Source of the DNA: Methylotetracoccus sp.
GTDB lineage: Bacteria > Pseudomonadota > Gammaproteobacteria > Methylococcales > Methylococcaceae
Assembly (NCBI GenBank): GCA_025458755.1
Contig: JALORT010000180.1
Location: 1-5,341 of the forward strand
Length of the DNA stretch: 5,341 nucleotides
Direction of reading: 5' to 3'
Part shown: piece after piece, positions 4,439 to 5,341 of the stretch
Layout: every line of letters starts with the position of its first letter
Position numbering within the stretch: the first letter of the stretch is position 1
Made by a program: the position numbers and the translations under genes
Notes under the pieces: generated by a model
The model's database searches: none
What the model saw: only the letters and a program-made list of their open reading frames with translations
What the model was told of the DNA's origin: nothing

Positions 4439-5341
4439 GTGGAGATTCTCGTCGTCGATGACGATCCCACGATCCGGCTGCTGCTGGGCGTCATCTTGCG
4501 CAAGCTGGATTATCAGGTGGTCGAGGCTTCGGATGGCGTCGAGGCGCAGGCTATTTTGCAAAAGCGCCCGATTCCGCTGGTACTCTGCGACTGGAACATG
4601 ACCGAGATGTCGGGCGTGCAGTTATGCCGGTGGATTCGTGGCATCACGACGACCCCGTATATCTACTTCATCCTGCTCACCAGTCGCAATGACAAGGAGT
4701 CGCTGATCGAAGGCATGGAGGCCGGCGCCGATGATTTCCTGGTGAAGCCGATCGATCCCAATGAGCTGCGGGTGCGGCTGCGAGCAGGTGAACGGGTGCT
4801 GCTGTTGCAGCAGCAGTTGGCCGAACGAAATCGAGCGCTCGAGCAGATCAACAAAGACCTGCAGCTGGAGTACGAGCATTTGTGCCGTGAGGTGGAGGAC
4901 GCTGCGAAGATTTACAGCAACCTGTGCCAGGATATCGAGGCGGCCGCCAAGCTCCAACAATCGCTCTTGCCCCCGCCGGCCAAGATCGGCAGCTTTCGAG
5001 CGGACTGGCTCTTCCTGCCCGCGGCGAAGCTTGGCGGCGACATGTTCGGCTACTATCCGATCGACGATGGACACCTCGCGTTCTTCCAGATCGATGTCTG
5101 CGGTCACGGGATTCCAGCGGCGCTGTTCTCCTTTTCGGTGAGCCAGACCCTGACGCCGGCAAAGGGCGCCTACGGATTTCTGAAACGACCCTCATCGAAG
5201 CCACCCTTTTATGTGCTGACATCGCCGTCGAGGGTGGCGCGAGAGCTGAATGGCCATTTCTCGTCGCGCGATGACAGCGACATTTACTTTACGCTGGTCT
5301 ATGGGCTGCTGAGCCAGAAATCCGGACGGGCGACCCTCGTT
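4439..5341 (+). CDS. Response regulator fused to a PP2C/SpoIIE-type Ser/Thr phosphatase, 3' end outside window
   Basis: Open from a TGA at 4424-4426 to the right edge; 301 residues are visible. The receiver (1-118) has the acidic pair D8-D9 in ILVVDDDP, phospho-acceptor D51 in LCDWNM, T81 in LLTS and K103 in LVKP, so it should be competent for phosphotransfer. A leucine/glutamine-rich coiled coil follows (about 119-172). A SpoIIE/RsbU-type PP2C domain starts at AAKLQQSLLPP (169-179) and shows its metal-binding aspartates D201 in LGGDMFGY and D219 in DVCGHGIPAAL, then ELNGHF (269-274) and YFTLVYG (283-289). Such proteins dephosphorylate anti-anti-sigma (STAS) partners when the receiver is phosphorylated, as RsbU-like and HsbR-like proteins do. 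GTG 4439 is the only start candidate near the domain edge after the in-frame stop; GGA at 4430-4432 is a modest ribosome binding site. Whether a RsbW-like kinase domain follows, as in HsbR, cannot be seen. No sensor kinase or STAS gene lies in the window. Confidence 0.93.
   Translation, partial: MEILVVDDDPTIRLLLGVILRKLDYQVVEASDGVEAQAILQKRPIPLVLCDWNMTEMSGVQLCRWIRGITTTPYIYFILLTSRNDKESLIEGMEAGADDFLVKPIDPNELRVRLRAGERVLLLQQQLAERNRALEQINKDLQLEYEHLCREVEDAAKIYSNLCQDIEAAAKLQQSLLPPPAKIGSFRADWLFLPAAKLGGDMFGYYPIDDGHLAFFQIDVCGHGIPAALFSFSVSQTLTPAKGAYGFLKRPSSKPPFYVLTSPSRVARELNGHFSSRDDSDIYFTLVYGLLSQKSGRATLV

Noticed and set aside
4797..4815. Perfect inverted repeat TGCTGCTG-TTG-CAGCAGCA
   Set aside because: It lies inside the receiver-phosphatase gene and arises from consecutive Leu and Gln codons in the coiled coil, so it needs no separate explanation.

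Overview
The window is GC-rich and looks like the chromosome of a proteobacterium, probably a gammaproteobacterium. The reasons are the tRNA-Leu gene with an encoded CCA end, a ketosteroid-isomerase-like protein of a type common in Proteobacteria, and a fused receiver/PP2C-type phosphatase. This placement is inference; no marker here fixes the genus. I see no transposase, integrase or CRISPR array.

Left half (1-2932), all on the minus strand. Read in transcription order it starts at 2932 with a small SnoaL/NTF2-like protein, then a GNAT acetyltransferase, then a nitrilase-superfamily carbon-nitrogen hydrolase. Consecutive genes overlap by 4 bases (ATGA) and 1 base (TGATG), so the three are almost certainly one translationally coupled operon. 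The acetyltransferase/nitrilase pair resembles, as two genes, the fused RimI-nitrilase proteins of nitrilase branch 12. After a 171-base gap on the same strand comes the 5' part of a TAXI-type (TRAP-associated) solute-binding protein with an N-terminal membrane anchor. It runs off the left edge.

Middle (2933-3846), mostly non-coding. It holds a 350-base divergent region with an imperfect inverted repeat at 3106-3135, a complete class II tRNA-Leu(TAA) at 3283-3367, and 479 bases after the tRNA with no convincing gene. That last stretch contains a degenerate copy of the tRNA 3' end at 3407-3430.

Right half (3847-5341), plus strand. First comes a 159-residue protein of unknown function: one N-terminal membrane segment, a basic patch, a Pro/Ala-rich linker and a compact, conserved-looking C-terminal segment. 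After 112 bases containing two inverted repeats comes the start of a response regulator with receiver, coiled coil and SpoIIE/RsbU-type PP2C phosphatase, cut by the right edge. Its domain order suggests phosphorylation-controlled dephosphorylation of an anti-anti-sigma-like partner, but no partner gene is visible.

Two genuine genes, the TAXI protein and the receiver-phosphatase, are truncated by the window edges. I see no clear undescribed multi-gene system. The best leads are the coupled NTF2/GNAT/nitrilase operon and the unknown membrane-anchored protein next to the phosphatase.
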